NCBI GenBank assembly: GCA_963713695.1
Contig: CAVQMU010000003.1
Coordinates: 186,001 to 250,000, forward strand
DNA from: Rhodoblastus sp963713695
GTDB lineage: Bacteria > Pseudomonadota > Alphaproteobacteria > Rhizobiales > Beijerinckiaceae
DNA: 64,000 nucleotides
Direction: 5' to 3'
The notes under the pieces are model-generated. The model worked only from the letters and a program-made list of their open reading frames with translations, did not search any database and was not told the origin of the DNA. The position numbers were made by a program, and so were the translations under genes. Of the stretch, positions 10,008-19,823 are shown one piece after another; the first letter of the stretch is position 1; each line of letters begins with the position of its first letter.

Positions 10008-11126
10008 ATGACGATCTTATCTCGCATCAAGAGCTGGCGGCGCGACGCTGCGCAGGCGCCGGCCTTCGACGCGAAGCGCGATCCGCCGCGATTCTTGTTC
10101 CTTCATGTGAACAAGCGTTGCAATCTCAAGTGCATCCATTGCGCCTTCTGGAATGAGGACGACAGCGACAAGGCCAACTATCTCGATCGCCAAGGCAAAG
10201 CGCGCGTGATGCGGGAATTCGCGGCGATGAACCCGCGCGGCGCCGTCGTCATCTGCGGCGGCGAAAGCATGCTCGACCTCGAAGATTATTTCGATATCTG
10301 CCGGCAATGCCGGTCGCTCGGCCTGACCTGCATCTCGGTGGTGAACGGGACGCGCATCCGCACGCCGGAAATGGCCGATCGCATGATCCTCGAAGGACCG
10401 CACGAAATTTCCGTTTCCCTCAACGATTGGCGGCCGGAGTTGCACGATGAAACACGCGGCGTCGCCGGCGCTTTCGACAAGGCGGTGAAGGCGCTGCGGC
10501 TGCTGGTGGGCGCCCGTCGCCGATTGGGAGCCCGCGCGACGAAAATTTACGTGATGGGCCTGATCTTCGACCGGAATTATCGGGAGCTGGACGGTTTTTA
10601 CGATTTCGTCCTGAAAGACATCGGCGCCGACAAGCTCAAGCTGAACTTCATCCAGCCGACTTTCGGCGACGCCGCCGAAGATCGCTTTCTCGCCGAGCGC
10701 CACCGCATCGAGCCTGATGAACTGGCCGCCGTCGTCGGACGATGCGACAGGAAATTCGATCTCGGAATCGATCCTCGCTGGCTCGCCAACGTGAAGATGT
10801 ATCTCGGGTCCCTGAATGGCGCCGATGATCTCGACCGCGGCTGGGGCAGCGCGGCGCGCACAAGCGAGCATATCTGCAACAGCTACGAGCGAAACGTCAT
10901 GGTCGATCACTATGGCCTTGCGCGCCTTTGCTTCTCGAGCAGCTTCCGCGGCATGGAGCTGAAGGCGGAGGGCGACCTGCGAAAGCTCTGGGAGCAAGGC
11001 GACGACATTCGCGGGGAGATGCGATCCTGCAACAGATTATGCGGCGTCAGCCACAGCGTGCGCCGCATCAGCTGCACCAGGACTCCCGCGAGCTATGCCC
11101 TGCCGAGCCCTCCAACGGCCCGGTAG
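10008..11126 (+). CDS. Radical SAM protein, SPASM-like C-terminus
   Basis: The CxxxCxxC motif (Cys38, Cys42, Cys45 in 'KRCNLKCIHCAFWN') ligates the SAM-binding [4Fe-4S] cluster. 'VVICGGESMLD' matches the GGE motif that contacts SAM methionine. The C-terminal part contains further cysteines ('ICNSYERN', 'RLCFSS', 'SCNRLCGVSH') that may bind an auxiliary cluster as in SPASM or twitch domains. Position 3' of GT4 and GT2 genes suggests action on the same glycan or a carried precursor, but that is inference. It converges on the next gene with only 19 nt between stops; the last 20 residues look non-conserved. Confidence 0.85.
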   Translation: MTILSRIKSWRRDAAQAPAFDAKRDPPRFLFLHVNKRCNLKCIHCAFWNEDDSDKANYLDRQGKARVMREFAAMNPRGAVVICGGESMLDLEDYFDICRQCRSLGLTCISVVNGTRIRTPEMADRMILEGPHEISVSLNDWRPELHDETRGVAGAFDKAVKALRLLVGARRRLGARATKIYVMGLIFDRNYRELDGFYDFVLKDIGADKLKLNFIQPTFGDAAEDRFLAERHRIEPDELAAVVGRCDRKFDLGIDPRWLANVKMYLGSLNGADDLDRGWGSAARTSEHICNSYERNVMVDHYGLARLCFSSSFRGMELKAEGDLRKLWEQGDDIRGEMRSCNRLCGVSHSVRRISCTRTPASYALPSPPTAR

Positions 11127-11145
11127 CAAGCTTGCAACGCCTCGC

Positions 11146-11892
11146 TCAAAAGACGCCGGGGATCAGCCAGCTTGTATGCGCCCGGTATTCGGCCCATTCG
11201 GGATAGCGCGACATGCTTGCCTCCTTGATCGCCATGTTGGGGGCGAAAAAGCCGAGCCAGACCCAGGCCAGGATGGCGAAGGGCAGCCATTGCCAGACCA
11301 TCAGGGCGAAACTCAGGTAGATCATCATCTCGCCAAGGTAATTGGGATGCCGGACATGCCGGAACATGCCGTCGACGATCAGCCCGCGCCTGACGCGCAG
11401 GGTGTAGTATTTCTGGGCGTCGGCGGCGATCATGATGACGCTGCCCACAAGGCAGAGCGTGACGCAGATGCAGAACCAGGCCTGTTCAGGCAGTGGATAG
11501 GCCGGCGTCGCATTGGCTGAAATCAACAGCCAGCCCATGACCAGATACCAGCCCAGGACGGCGACGAACATGTTGACGCCGCCGATGAGCGGGACCTTGG
11601 ACTCCCAGCTCGGGTCGGGAAAGGCGTTCGCCTTGATGAGCCAGACCAGCCCGTAGCCGCCCTGCATCGCCGTGTAGATCCAGGCGGCGTCGGTCGAATT
11701 GCGATAATGGTAGAGCAGGAAAAGGTAAAAGGGGAAGGCCCCCGCCTTTTGCAGATTGATGACCCACGCCGCCTTCAGCGCCTTGGCGCCGATGGGAAAT
11801 TCGAAACAGCAGAAATCGACGACGGCCCGCAGGCTGGCTGCCCACATGGGAACGGCGCCAGGCGCCGCGCTGGACTGAATCTGTTCGGTCAT
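11146..11892 (-). CDS. DUF1295/isoprenylcysteine methyltransferase-like membrane protein
   Basis: About 248 residues with several hydrophobic spans ('FPFYLFLLYHYRNSTDAAWI', 'AVLGWYLVMGWLL', 'FALMVWQWLPFAILAWVW'). The C-terminal signature 'GMFRHVRHPNYLGEMMIYLS' followed by 'YRAHTSWLIPGVF' is typical of the DUF1295, steroid-5-alpha-reductase and ICMT superfamily, which bind NADPH or SAM at the membrane face. ATG at 11892 has 'GAGGGGAT' upstream. It stands alone between two convergent or divergent neighbours. The actual substrate is unknown. Confidence 0.8.
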   Translation of the reverse strand: MTEQIQSSAAPGAVPMWAASLRAVVDFCCFEFPIGAKALKAAWVINLQKAGAFPFYLFLLYHYRNSTDAAWIYTAMQGGYGLVWLIKANAFPDPSWESKVPLIGGVNMFVAVLGWYLVMGWLLISANATPAYPLPEQAWFCICVTLCLVGSVIMIAADAQKYYTLRVRRGLIVDGMFRHVRHPNYLGEMMIYLSFALMVWQWLPFAILAWVWLGFFAPNMAIKEASMSRYPEWAEYRAHTSWLIPGVF

Positions 11893-12042
11893 GGCGATCC
11901 CCTCGGTCAATGCGCCGGTCCGCTGATGCGCCTTGAAACCACGCGGGTTTGACGAATGTTGCACGGGTCGGGCAGAAATGGCGCCAAGTGACGGGCGCGA
12001 CATGATGTGCCGTTCCCCCGCGATCGACCAGCGCCTTTTTGC

Positions 12043-12070
12043 TTGATCGGTGTAAAATTTGCGCTATAGA
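12043..12070 (+). promoter_or_regulatory. Candidate sigma-70 promoter of the rpsF operon
   Basis: TTGATC (12043-12048) and TATAGA (12065-12070) are separated by 16 bases in an otherwise gene-free interval ahead of rpsF. The spacing and hexamers fit a housekeeping promoter. It would leave a leader of about 190 nt. Not proven. Confidence 0.45.
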
Positions 12071-12082
12071 ACGCGCTTCGCT

Positions 12083-12101
12083 GTTCGGCCGGGGGCTGAA
12101 C
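12083..12101 (+). promoter_or_regulatory. Hairpin in the rpsF leader, possible autoregulatory element
   Basis: GTTCGGCC (12083-12090) pairs with GGCTGAAC (12094-12101), including one G-U pair, around a three-G loop. It lies in the long untranslated leader before rpsF. Many bacteria regulate rpsF-rpsR through S6:S18 binding to a leader hairpin; I cannot confirm the specific motif, so this is only a candidate. Confidence 0.25.
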
Positions 12102-12270
12102 GGAAGGTTGGCTAACGCCAGCAGGTTAAAAACCGTCTTCCCGTGTTCCCGCCTTCGATAAAGTTTCCGTCGGGCCTTTCTCCAGGCTCGAAGGGCTCCG
12201 CGCCGGACAAGTGAAACCATGCGCCTTTGCCGTCAGGCCAAGGCATGGTCACAAAGAGAAAGGCAGCAAA

Positions 12271-12714
12271 ATGGCTCTTTACGAGCACGTTTATCTTGCG
12301 CGCCAGGACCTCACCGCCCAGCAGGCGGAAGCCCTGACCGAGCAATTCAAGACCACCGTGACTTCGCTTGGCGGAACCATCGGCAAGGTCGAATATTGGG
12401 GCGTCAAGTCCCTCGCCTACCGGATCAAGAAGAACCGCAAGGCGCATTTCACGCTGATCAACGTCGACGCCCCGCCCGCCGCTCTCGCGGAAGCCGAGCG
12501 CCAGTGGTCGATCAGCGAGGACATCCTGCGCTCCCTCACCATCCGCGTCGAAGCACATGAAGACGGCCCCTCGGCCATGCTGCGCAAGCGTGACGACGAC
12601 GACCGCGGCGATCGCGGAGACCGTGGCGATCGTGGCGACCGCGGCGACCGCCGCCCCCCGCGCGGCCCGCGCGGCCCGCGTCGTGATGACGGCGCTGAAG
12701 GAGGACAGTTCTGA
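12271..12714 (+). CDS. rpsF: 30S ribosomal protein S6
   Basis: S6 binds 16S rRNA as a heterodimer with S18 on the platform of the small subunit. The body 'MALYEHVYLARQDLTAQQAE' through 'RSLTIRVEAHEDGPSAMLRK' is the ferredoxin-like S6 fold. The last 35 residues are a low-complexity tail built on Gly-Asp-Arg triplets (codons 12598-12653), then 'RPPRGPRGPRRDDGAEGGQF'; such charged tails are common in alphaproteobacterial S6. Its TGA overlaps the rpsR start (ATG at 12714), giving coupled synthesis. Confidence 0.96.
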   Translation: MALYEHVYLARQDLTAQQAEALTEQFKTTVTSLGGTIGKVEYWGVKSLAYRIKKNRKAHFTLINVDAPPAALAEAERQWSISEDILRSLTIRVEAHEDGPSAMLRKRDDDDRGDRGDRGDRGDRGDRRPPRGPRGPRRDDGAEGGQF

Positions 12715-12971
12715 TGACCAACACTTCCGCAGCCGGCGCCGGCGCCGCTCGCCGTCCCTTCTTCCGCCGTCGCAAGACCTGCCCGTTCACGGGGCCGAAC
12801 GCGCCGAAGATCGACTACAAGGATACGCGCCTGCTTTCCCGCTATATCTCCGAGCGTGGAAAGATCGTGCCCTCGCGCATCACCGCCGTCTCGGCGAAAA
12901 AGCAGCGCGAACTGGCGCAGGCGATCAAGCGCGCCCGCTTCCTGGGCCTGCTCCCCTACCTGATCGCCTGA
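12714..12971 (+). CDS. rpsR: 30S ribosomal protein S18
   Basis: Eighty-five residues, standard for S18. It shows 'RRPFFRRRKTCPFTGPNAPK' and 'YISERGKIVPSRITAVSAKK', the conserved RNA-binding helix-turn region, and ends in 'LGLLPYLIA'. It partners with S6 on the 30S platform. The start codon overlaps the rpsF stop. A terminator-like hairpin follows at 12995. Confidence 0.97.
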   Translation: MTNTSAAGAGAARRPFFRRRKTCPFTGPNAPKIDYKDTRLLSRYISERGKIVPSRITAVSAKKQRELAQAIKRARFLGLLPYLIA

Positions 12972-12994
12972 TCGCGATCGACGAATTCGGAATC

Positions 12995-13019
12995 CGGCGG
13001 CTGGAATGGCCGCCGTTTT
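12995..13019 (+). terminator. Intrinsic terminator after rpsR
   Basis: CGGCGGC (12995-13001) pairs with GCCGCCG (13009-13015) around a seven-base loop and is followed by TTTT. It sits 24 nt after rpsR and before the DUF2232 gene, so it may attenuate rather than fully end transcription, since the operon order continues with rplI. Confidence 0.5.
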
Positions 13020-13104
13020 CCAGCTCCGTCGCTAGATAATTTTGGCTGGGGTGGGCGAGCGACCCTCCTCTAACCGCTTTCAACCGCGGGACAGCGAAAG
13101 ACTG

Positions 13105-14127
13105 ATGAACGACAACAAACCGCCGGCCAATTGGGCCGACCGCGCCATCGGGCTCGGTTCGGGCCTCGCCAGCGCCCTCCTCTTCGCCGCTTCGACGCGG
13201 GGCTCCAGCCTCGCAATGGCGCTCGCCTATTTTTCGCCCTTGCCGACCTTCATCGGCGCGCTTGGCTTTTCGCTGCCCGGCGCCTTCGCCGGCTCCCTGC
13301 TCGGCGCCTTCCTGCTCGCCCATCTCGGCCAGCCGCTGCTCGGCATCGCCTTTTTCCTCGGCTTTTCCCTTCCCGCCCTCGTCGCCTCGGCCCTCGCCCG
13401 GCATAATCTCCCGGCGCGCGGGAGCGACCCTTCGCCGCTGCCGCGCTTCCTGTCTCCCGGCGTGCTGCTCGCGGCGCTGCTGGCCATGGCGGTGGTCGCC
13501 ACCTGGATCGGCGTCGCGGCGCTCACCGACTATTTCCATGGTTTCGACGCCGCGCTCGAGGCCATGCTGCGCCGCTTCGGCCCGTCGCTCGACGAGGTCG
13601 TCGAAAATCTCAGGAAAATGTCGGCGGAGATCGAGGCCGACCCGGTCAAGCGCCTGATCCTGCTGAGCGCTCCCGCCGGCGTCGCCACCTCACAGATGCT
13701 GCTGCTTGGCGTCAACATGTGGATCGCCGCGCGCACCGTCGAAATTTCCGGCCGTCTCGGCCGCTCCTGGCCAAACTTGCCGGAAACGCTCGTGCTGCCA
13801 CGCGTCGTCGCCCCGGTTTTCGTGATCGCCGCCGGATTGAGCTTCGAAGGCGGCCTCACGGGCGCGCTGGCCGGGGCGCTGGCGGCCGCCAGCGGCTTCG
13901 CGCTGGCGATCCAGGGACTGGCCGCGCTGCACGCCTTTTCCCGCGACTCCAGATATCGCGGCCTCGTCCTGGCCGCGCTCTACGCCGCCGTCTTCGCGCT
14001 GGAGCCGTGGTCGCTCATCCTGCTGGCCCTGTTCGGCCTCGTCGAGTCCGTTCTGTCCCTGCGCGCCCGCAAAGAGCGGCGCCGCCTTTTCCTGAAAACC
14101 GACAACCCGAAAATCGAAAATCCATAG
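13105..14127 (+). CDS. DUF2232 membrane protein (YybS-like)
   Basis: About 340 residues with eight or so hydrophobic segments ('FIGALGFSLPGAFAGSLLGA', 'FFLGFSLPALVASALA', 'GVLLAALLAMAVVATWIGVA' and more). It sits between rpsR and rplI, the conserved place of the alphaproteobacterial DUF2232 gene. Function is unknown; related YybS proteins are predicted integral membrane proteins. ATG at 13105 was chosen because the hydrophilic 'MNDNKPPANWADR' is a natural start; the frame upstream is not conserved. The rplI start follows after 9 nt. Confidence 0.85.
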   Translation: MNDNKPPANWADRAIGLGSGLASALLFAASTRGSSLAMALAYFSPLPTFIGALGFSLPGAFAGSLLGAFLLAHLGQPLLGIAFFLGFSLPALVASALARHNLPARGSDPSPLPRFLSPGVLLAALLAMAVVATWIGVAALTDYFHGFDAALEAMLRRFGPSLDEVVENLRKMSAEIEADPVKRLILLSAPAGVATSQMLLLGVNMWIAARTVEISGRLGRSWPNLPETLVLPRVVAPVFVIAAGLSFEGGLTGALAGALAAASGFALAIQGLAALHAFSRDSRYRGLVLAALYAAVFALEPWSLILLALFGLVESVLSLRARKERRRLFLKTDNPKIENP

Positions 14128-14136
14128 GAGTTCAAA

Positions 14137-14706
14137 ATGCAAGTGATCCTGCTCGAACGCGTCGCAAAGCTCGGCCAGATGGGCGAAACCGTCCGCGTCA
14201 AGAACGGTTATGCCCGCAACTTCCTTCTTCCCCGCGGAAAGGCCCTGCGCGCCACCGAAGCCAACAAGAAGCATTTCGAGGGACAGCGCGCCCAGCTCGA
14301 AGCCCGCAACCTCGAACGCAAGGGCGAGGCCCAGCTCGTCGCCGAAAAGCTTGATGGACAGAGCTTCATCATCCTGCGTCAGGCCGGCGAATCCGGCCAG
14401 CTCTACGGCTCGGTCGCCACCCGCGACATCGCCGAGGCCGCAACCGCGGGCGGCTTCACCGTCGAGCGCCACCAGATCGTGCTTCATGTGCCGATCAAGT
14501 CGCTCGGCCTGCACAAGATCCCGGTCCACCTGCATCCGGAAGTCGATTGCGAAATCGAGGTCAATATCGCCCGCTCGGCCGAAGAGGCCGAACGCCAGGC
14601 CAAGGGCAAATCAGCGGTGATCCGCGAGGAGACCACGATGGCCGATCTCGGCCTCGAAGTCGGCGCCGCACTGGCCGAATCGGATGGCAGCCTCGGCGAC
14701 CGCTGA
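14137..14706 (+). CDS. rplI: 50S ribosomal protein L9
   Basis: L9 bridges the L1 stalk base and helps keep reading frame fidelity. The N-terminal domain 'MQVILLERVAKLGQMGETVR' and 'KNGYARNFLLPRGKAL' is diagnostic, followed by the long connecting helix and the C-terminal domain 'LGLHKIPVHLHPEVDCEIEV'. At 189 residues it has the extended acidic tail usual in Rhizobiales. 'AGGAG' precedes ATG 14137. Confidence 0.97.
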   Translation: MQVILLERVAKLGQMGETVRVKNGYARNFLLPRGKALRATEANKKHFEGQRAQLEARNLERKGEAQLVAEKLDGQSFIILRQAGESGQLYGSVATRDIAEAATAGGFTVERHQIVLHVPIKSLGLHKIPVHLHPEVDCEIEVNIARSAEEAERQAKGKSAVIREETTMADLGLEVGAALAESDGSLGDR

Positions 14707-14732
14707 GCGCGCTTTTTCGCTTGATATCGTGG

Positions 14733-14758
14733 AAGGCCGGGCTTGTCCCGGCCTTTTC
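14733..14758 (+). terminator. Intrinsic terminator after rplI
   Basis: AAGGCCGGG (14733-14741) pairs with CCCGGCCTT (14747-14755) around a five-base loop and is followed by a short T-run. It marks the end of the rpsF-rpsR-DUF2232-rplI transcription unit. Confidence 0.8.
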
Positions 14759-15058
14759 GCGTTTTGTGTCCCTGCCGCCCCGGTCAAGCCATTTCGGCGC
14801 CGTGTCGCCACATTTCGCCATAATGTGTGGATAATGAGGACGACGCCGCATCCTTGACGATTCCCTCATTTCTTCGCCGGGCGAAAATGCCAGAACGTCA
14901 TGGCGCAAAACGGTTTCGCAATTGCGTAGTTCGTCTTGTCGCGCTTCCCATTATCGAACGGAATTGAGCGCCGCCCCGCGGTGGCGCCTAGGAATGGCGC
15001 ATGCCGGGCCGCTGGGGTTTCGCCCTGTGAGGCCCGGTCAAGGAAACGGTAGACACGC
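14759..15058. other. Intergenic region before dnaB
   Basis: About 300 bases between the rplI terminator and dnaB. It presumably holds the dnaB promoter. No gene, repeat or confident promoter pair was recognised. Confidence 0.3.
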
Positions 15059-16555
15059 ATGGCCGCACTGGAAAAAGAACTCGACCGACAAATCGTGGCG
15101 CTGGCGCCGGAGCCGGCCTTCCGAGCCCCGCCCGCCAATATCGAGGCGGAGCAGGCGCTGCTCGGCGCCATCCTCGTCAACAACGACGCCTTCGACCGCG
15201 TTTCCGATTTCCTGAAACCCGACCATTTCGCCGAAGAACTGCACCGCCGCATCTACGAGACCGCGGGACAGCTCATCCGGGGCGGCAAGCTCGCCACGCC
15301 GGTCACGCTGAAAACCTTCCTGAGCGACCAGGACCTCGGCGGAATGACGATCCCGCAATATCTGGCCCGCCTCGCCGCCGAGGCCACCACCATCATCAAC
15401 GCCGTGGATTATGGCCGCGCAATCCACGATCTCGCCGTGCGCCGCGAGCTGATCCATATCGGCGAGGACGTGGTCAACGTCGCCTATGACTCCGGCGTCG
15501 ACTCGAGCCCCCGCGCGCAAATCGAGGAGGCCGAGCGAAAACTTTACGCCATCGCCGAAACCGGCCGCTACGAGGGCGGATTCCAGCGCTTTTCCGAGGC
15601 GCTGACCGCCGCCGTGGACATGGCCGCCAAGGCCTGGGAGCGCGACGGCGGCCTGTCGGGCGTCTCGACCGGCCTGCACGACCTCGACCGCATGATGGGC
15701 GGCCTGCAGTCTTCCGATCTGATCATCGTCGCGGGACGCCCGGGCATGGGCAAGACCGCGCTCGCCACCAATATCGCCTTCAACGTCGCCAAGGCCTATC
15801 GCTTCAACGAGCGTCCGGACGGCAGCCACGAGACCGTCAATGGCGGCGTGGTCGGCTTCTTCTCGCTCGAAATGTCGTCCGAGCAGCTGGCGACCCGCAT
15901 CATCGCCGAGCAGGCGCAGGTGCCCGGCTACAAGATCAGGCGCGGCGACATCACCGAGGGGGAATTCCACCGCATCACCGGCGCGGCCCGGGAGATGCAG
16001 CAAATTCCCTTCTTCATCGACCATACCGGCGGCATATCCATCGCCCAGCTCACGGCGCGCGCCCGGCGCCTCAAGCGCCAGCGCGAACTCGATCTCCTGG
16101 TGGTCGACTACCTGCAACTTCTGTCCGGCTCGAAGTCGAAGGGCGACAATCGCGTGCAGGAGCTGACCGAAATCACCACCGGCCTCAAGGCGCTGGCCAA
16201 GGAGCTCAACGTTCCCGTCATCGCCCTTTCGCAATTGTCGCGTCAGGTGGAATCGCGCGACGACAAGCGTCCGCAACTATCGGACCTGCGCGAATCCGGT
16301 TCGATCGAACAGGACGCCGACGTGGTGATCTTCGTCTATCGCGAGGAATATTACCTGAAGAACAAGCAGCCGCGCGAGGGCACCGCGGAATTCGCCACAT
16401 GGCAGGGCGAAATGGAGCGCGCGCACGGCCGGGCCGAAGTCATTCTCGGCAAGCAGCGCCACGGCCCGACCGGCACGGTGGAACTCGCCTTCGAAGGCGA
16501 ATATACAAGGTTCAGCGATCTGGCGCAGGAGGACCACCTGCCCGCGCATATGTGA
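15059..16555 (+). CDS. dnaB: Replicative DNA helicase
   Basis: Hexameric 5'-3' helicase of the replisome. The N-terminal domain begins around 'PANIEAEQALLGAILVNNDA'. The RecA-like domain has Walker A 'GRPGMGKT' near residue 225, Walker B 'LLVVDYLQLL', and 'VIALSQLSRQVESRDDKRPQ' (motif H3) before 'SGSIEQDADVVIFVYREEYY'. At 498 residues it is normal for the order. No intein is present. It is 11 nt upstream of alr, the common Rhizobiales arrangement. Confidence 0.97.
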   Translation: MAALEKELDRQIVALAPEPAFRAPPANIEAEQALLGAILVNNDAFDRVSDFLKPDHFAEELHRRIYETAGQLIRGGKLATPVTLKTFLSDQDLGGMTIPQYLARLAAEATTIINAVDYGRAIHDLAVRRELIHIGEDVVNVAYDSGVDSSPRAQIEEAERKLYAIAETGRYEGGFQRFSEALTAAVDMAAKAWERDGGLSGVSTGLHDLDRMMGGLQSSDLIIVAGRPGMGKTALATNIAFNVAKAYRFNERPDGSHETVNGGVVGFFSLEMSSEQLATRIIAEQAQVPGYKIRRGDITEGEFHRITGAAREMQQIPFFIDHTGGISIAQLTARARRLKRQRELDLLVVDYLQLLSGSKSKGDNRVQELTEITTGLKALAKELNVPVIALSQLSRQVESRDDKRPQLSDLRESGSIEQDADVVIFVYREEYYLKNKQPREGTAEFATWQGEMERAHGRAEVILGKQRHGPTGTVELAFEGEYTRFSDLAQEDHLPAHM

Positions 16556-16566
16556 GGACTTTTTGC

Positions 16567-17694
16567 ATGCCCGAGATCTCGGCCGATGAGAGCAAGGCGA
16601 GGGGCCGGGCCATTCTCGAAATCGACCTTGACGCGCTCGCGGAAAATTACCGGGCGCTCGCCGCCCGCGCGCAAGGCGCGGAATGCGCCGCCGTGGTCAA
16701 GGCCGACGCCTATGGCCTGGGAATCGCCCCGGCGGCGAAGCGGCTGCTGGCGGAGGGCTGCGAGACTTTCTTCGTCGCGCATCTCGCCGAGGGCGAGGCC
16801 TTGCGAAAGGTCGCGCCTGATGCGCGCATCTTCATCCTGAACGGACTTCCGCGCGGCGCGGCGCGGTTTTACCTCGAATCCGACCTCGTTCCCGTGCTCG
16901 GCTCGCTGCCCGAAATATCGGAATGGGCGGATTTCTGCCGCAGGGACGGCTCTCCCCGAGCCGCCGCCCTGCACATCGACACCGGCATGAACCGACTCGG
17001 CCTCGACCGGCGCGACCTGCCGCGCCTGCATGCCCTCCTGCCCGCCTTCACGCCGGTCCTCGCGATGAGCCATTTCGTTTCGGCGGAAGATTCCTCGGCG
17101 CCGCGCAATCGTCGGCAGATCGAGAGTTTCGAGGAAGCCTGCGGACAATTGCCGCCCATGCCCGCGTCACTGTGCAATTCTTCCGGACTTTTCCTCGAAG
17201 AGGCCCCCTATCTCGATCTCGTGCGGCCCGGCTATGCGCTTTACGGCGGCAATCCGACGCCCGGCAGCGACAATCCGATGCGGAGGGTCGTCGGCCTTGC
17301 CGCCGCGATCCTGCAGGTCCGCGAAATCGCCGGCGGCGAGACCGCCGGCTATAACGCCATCTGGACGGCGCCCTCGCGGCGCAAGCTCGCGACGATCAAC
17401 ATCGGCTACGCCGACGGGTTTTTGCGCAGCGGCTCTGGCGGCGACCTCGGCGTGGAAGTCTATGCCGGCGGCCGCTATTGCCCGGTGGTCGGCCGCATTT
17501 CCATGGACCTGTCGATCATCGACATCAGCGAGGCCGATCCGCTCCAGCGCGGCGACCGCGTCGAAATCCTGGGGCCGAAGATCGGCATCGACGACCTCGC
17601 CGCGCAGGCCGGAACCATCGGCTACGAAATCCTCACCGATCTCGGACGACGGTATTTTCGCGCCTATCACGGCGAAGCCGCTGAACCTTCCTGA
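16567..17694 (+). CDS. alr: Alanine racemase
   Basis: PLP enzyme that makes D-alanine for peptidoglycan. The PLP lysine is in 'CAAVVKADAYGLG' near the N-terminus. The second-domain Tyr is in 'GGETAGYNAIWTA', and 'GRISMDLSIIDIS' contacts the PLP phosphate or carbamylated-Lys region. About 375 residues is standard. The start 'MPEISADESK' follows dnaB closely. The enzyme works in the cytoplasm as a homodimer. Confidence 0.96.
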   Translation: MPEISADESKARGRAILEIDLDALAENYRALAARAQGAECAAVVKADAYGLGIAPAAKRLLAEGCETFFVAHLAEGEALRKVAPDARIFILNGLPRGAARFYLESDLVPVLGSLPEISEWADFCRRDGSPRAAALHIDTGMNRLGLDRRDLPRLHALLPAFTPVLAMSHFVSAEDSSAPRNRRQIESFEEACGQLPPMPASLCNSSGLFLEEAPYLDLVRPGYALYGGNPTPGSDNPMRRVVGLAAAILQVREIAGGETAGYNAIWTAPSRRKLATINIGYADGFLRSGSGGDLGVEVYAGGRYCPVVGRISMDLSIIDISEADPLQRGDRVEILGPKIGIDDLAAQAGTIGYEILTDLGRRYFRAYHGEAAEPS

Positions 17695-17718
17695 TCTCGA
17701 AACGATGGAGATTTGCGC

Positions 17719-18222
17719 ATGCGTCCGCCCCCCTTTTCTCTTGCGGGCATAGGCTTGCTGGCGCTGCTCGCCATTCCCGCGCGCGCGGAAGAGCCCTCGG
17801 GCTGCGACAAGTTCAAATGGCCGATCGCCCGGGAACAGTCGGCGCTGGCGAGCCCGGACAAGCAGCTCGTCGAGGATGGCGGCGCGGTCGCCCCGGGCAA
17901 GGCCGTGATCGTCCACCTGGCGCCGGTCGGCAAAGTGCATTTCGCGCAGGAGCCGCAACGGGCGCCTGCTCCGGACACCGCCGCCGCCGTGCTGAAACTC
18001 GCAGCGCCCCAAGCCGGCGTCTATACGATCAGCCTGTCTGCGGGCGCCTGGATCGACGTGATCCAGGACGGCGCCGCGCAAAAGCCGCTGGCCTTCAGCG
18101 GCGCCCGCGACTGCCCCAATATCCATAAAAGCCTGAAATTCCAGCTTTCGGCGGAGGATGCGACACTCCAGATCTCGAACGTGGCGGCGTCGGAAATTTC
18201 ACTGGTCGTCATGCCGCAATAG
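17719..18222 (+). CDS. Secreted or periplasmic hypothetical protein
   Basis: About 167 residues with a Sec signal peptide ('PPPFSLAGIGLLALLAIPA', cleavage near 'ARA-EE'). The mature part includes 'SGCDKFKWPIAREQSALAS' and 'GVYTISLSAGAWIDVI' and has two cysteines (CDKF and 'ARDCPN') that might form a disulfide. ATG 17719 has 'GGAG' eight bases upstream. It lies between alr and radA in the same direction. The family was not recognised; homologues of this size occur at this place in related genomes as far as I recall, but function is unknown. Confidence 0.75.
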   Translation: MRPPPFSLAGIGLLALLAIPARAEEPSGCDKFKWPIAREQSALASPDKQLVEDGGAVAPGKAVIVHLAPVGKVHFAQEPQRAPAPDTAAAVLKLAAPQAGVYTISLSAGAWIDVIQDGAAQKPLAFSGARDCPNIHKSLKFQLSAEDATLQISNVAASEISLVVMPQ

Positions 18223-18291
18223 CGGGGGCTCTGGACAAGCCGAGACAGCCATGTTCTACTCTTGTTCTCTTTTCGCTTGTGGATTCCAGCC

Positions 18292-19732
<1,441 letters not shown>

Positions 19733-19823
19733 CCTCGCATTGGTTATAAGCGGCGCGGATGAGTTGAATCGTCCTTGCCGCCGCGCCTTTTGCGGAACAC
19801 GCCGTCGCTTTCAGAGGCCTTGA

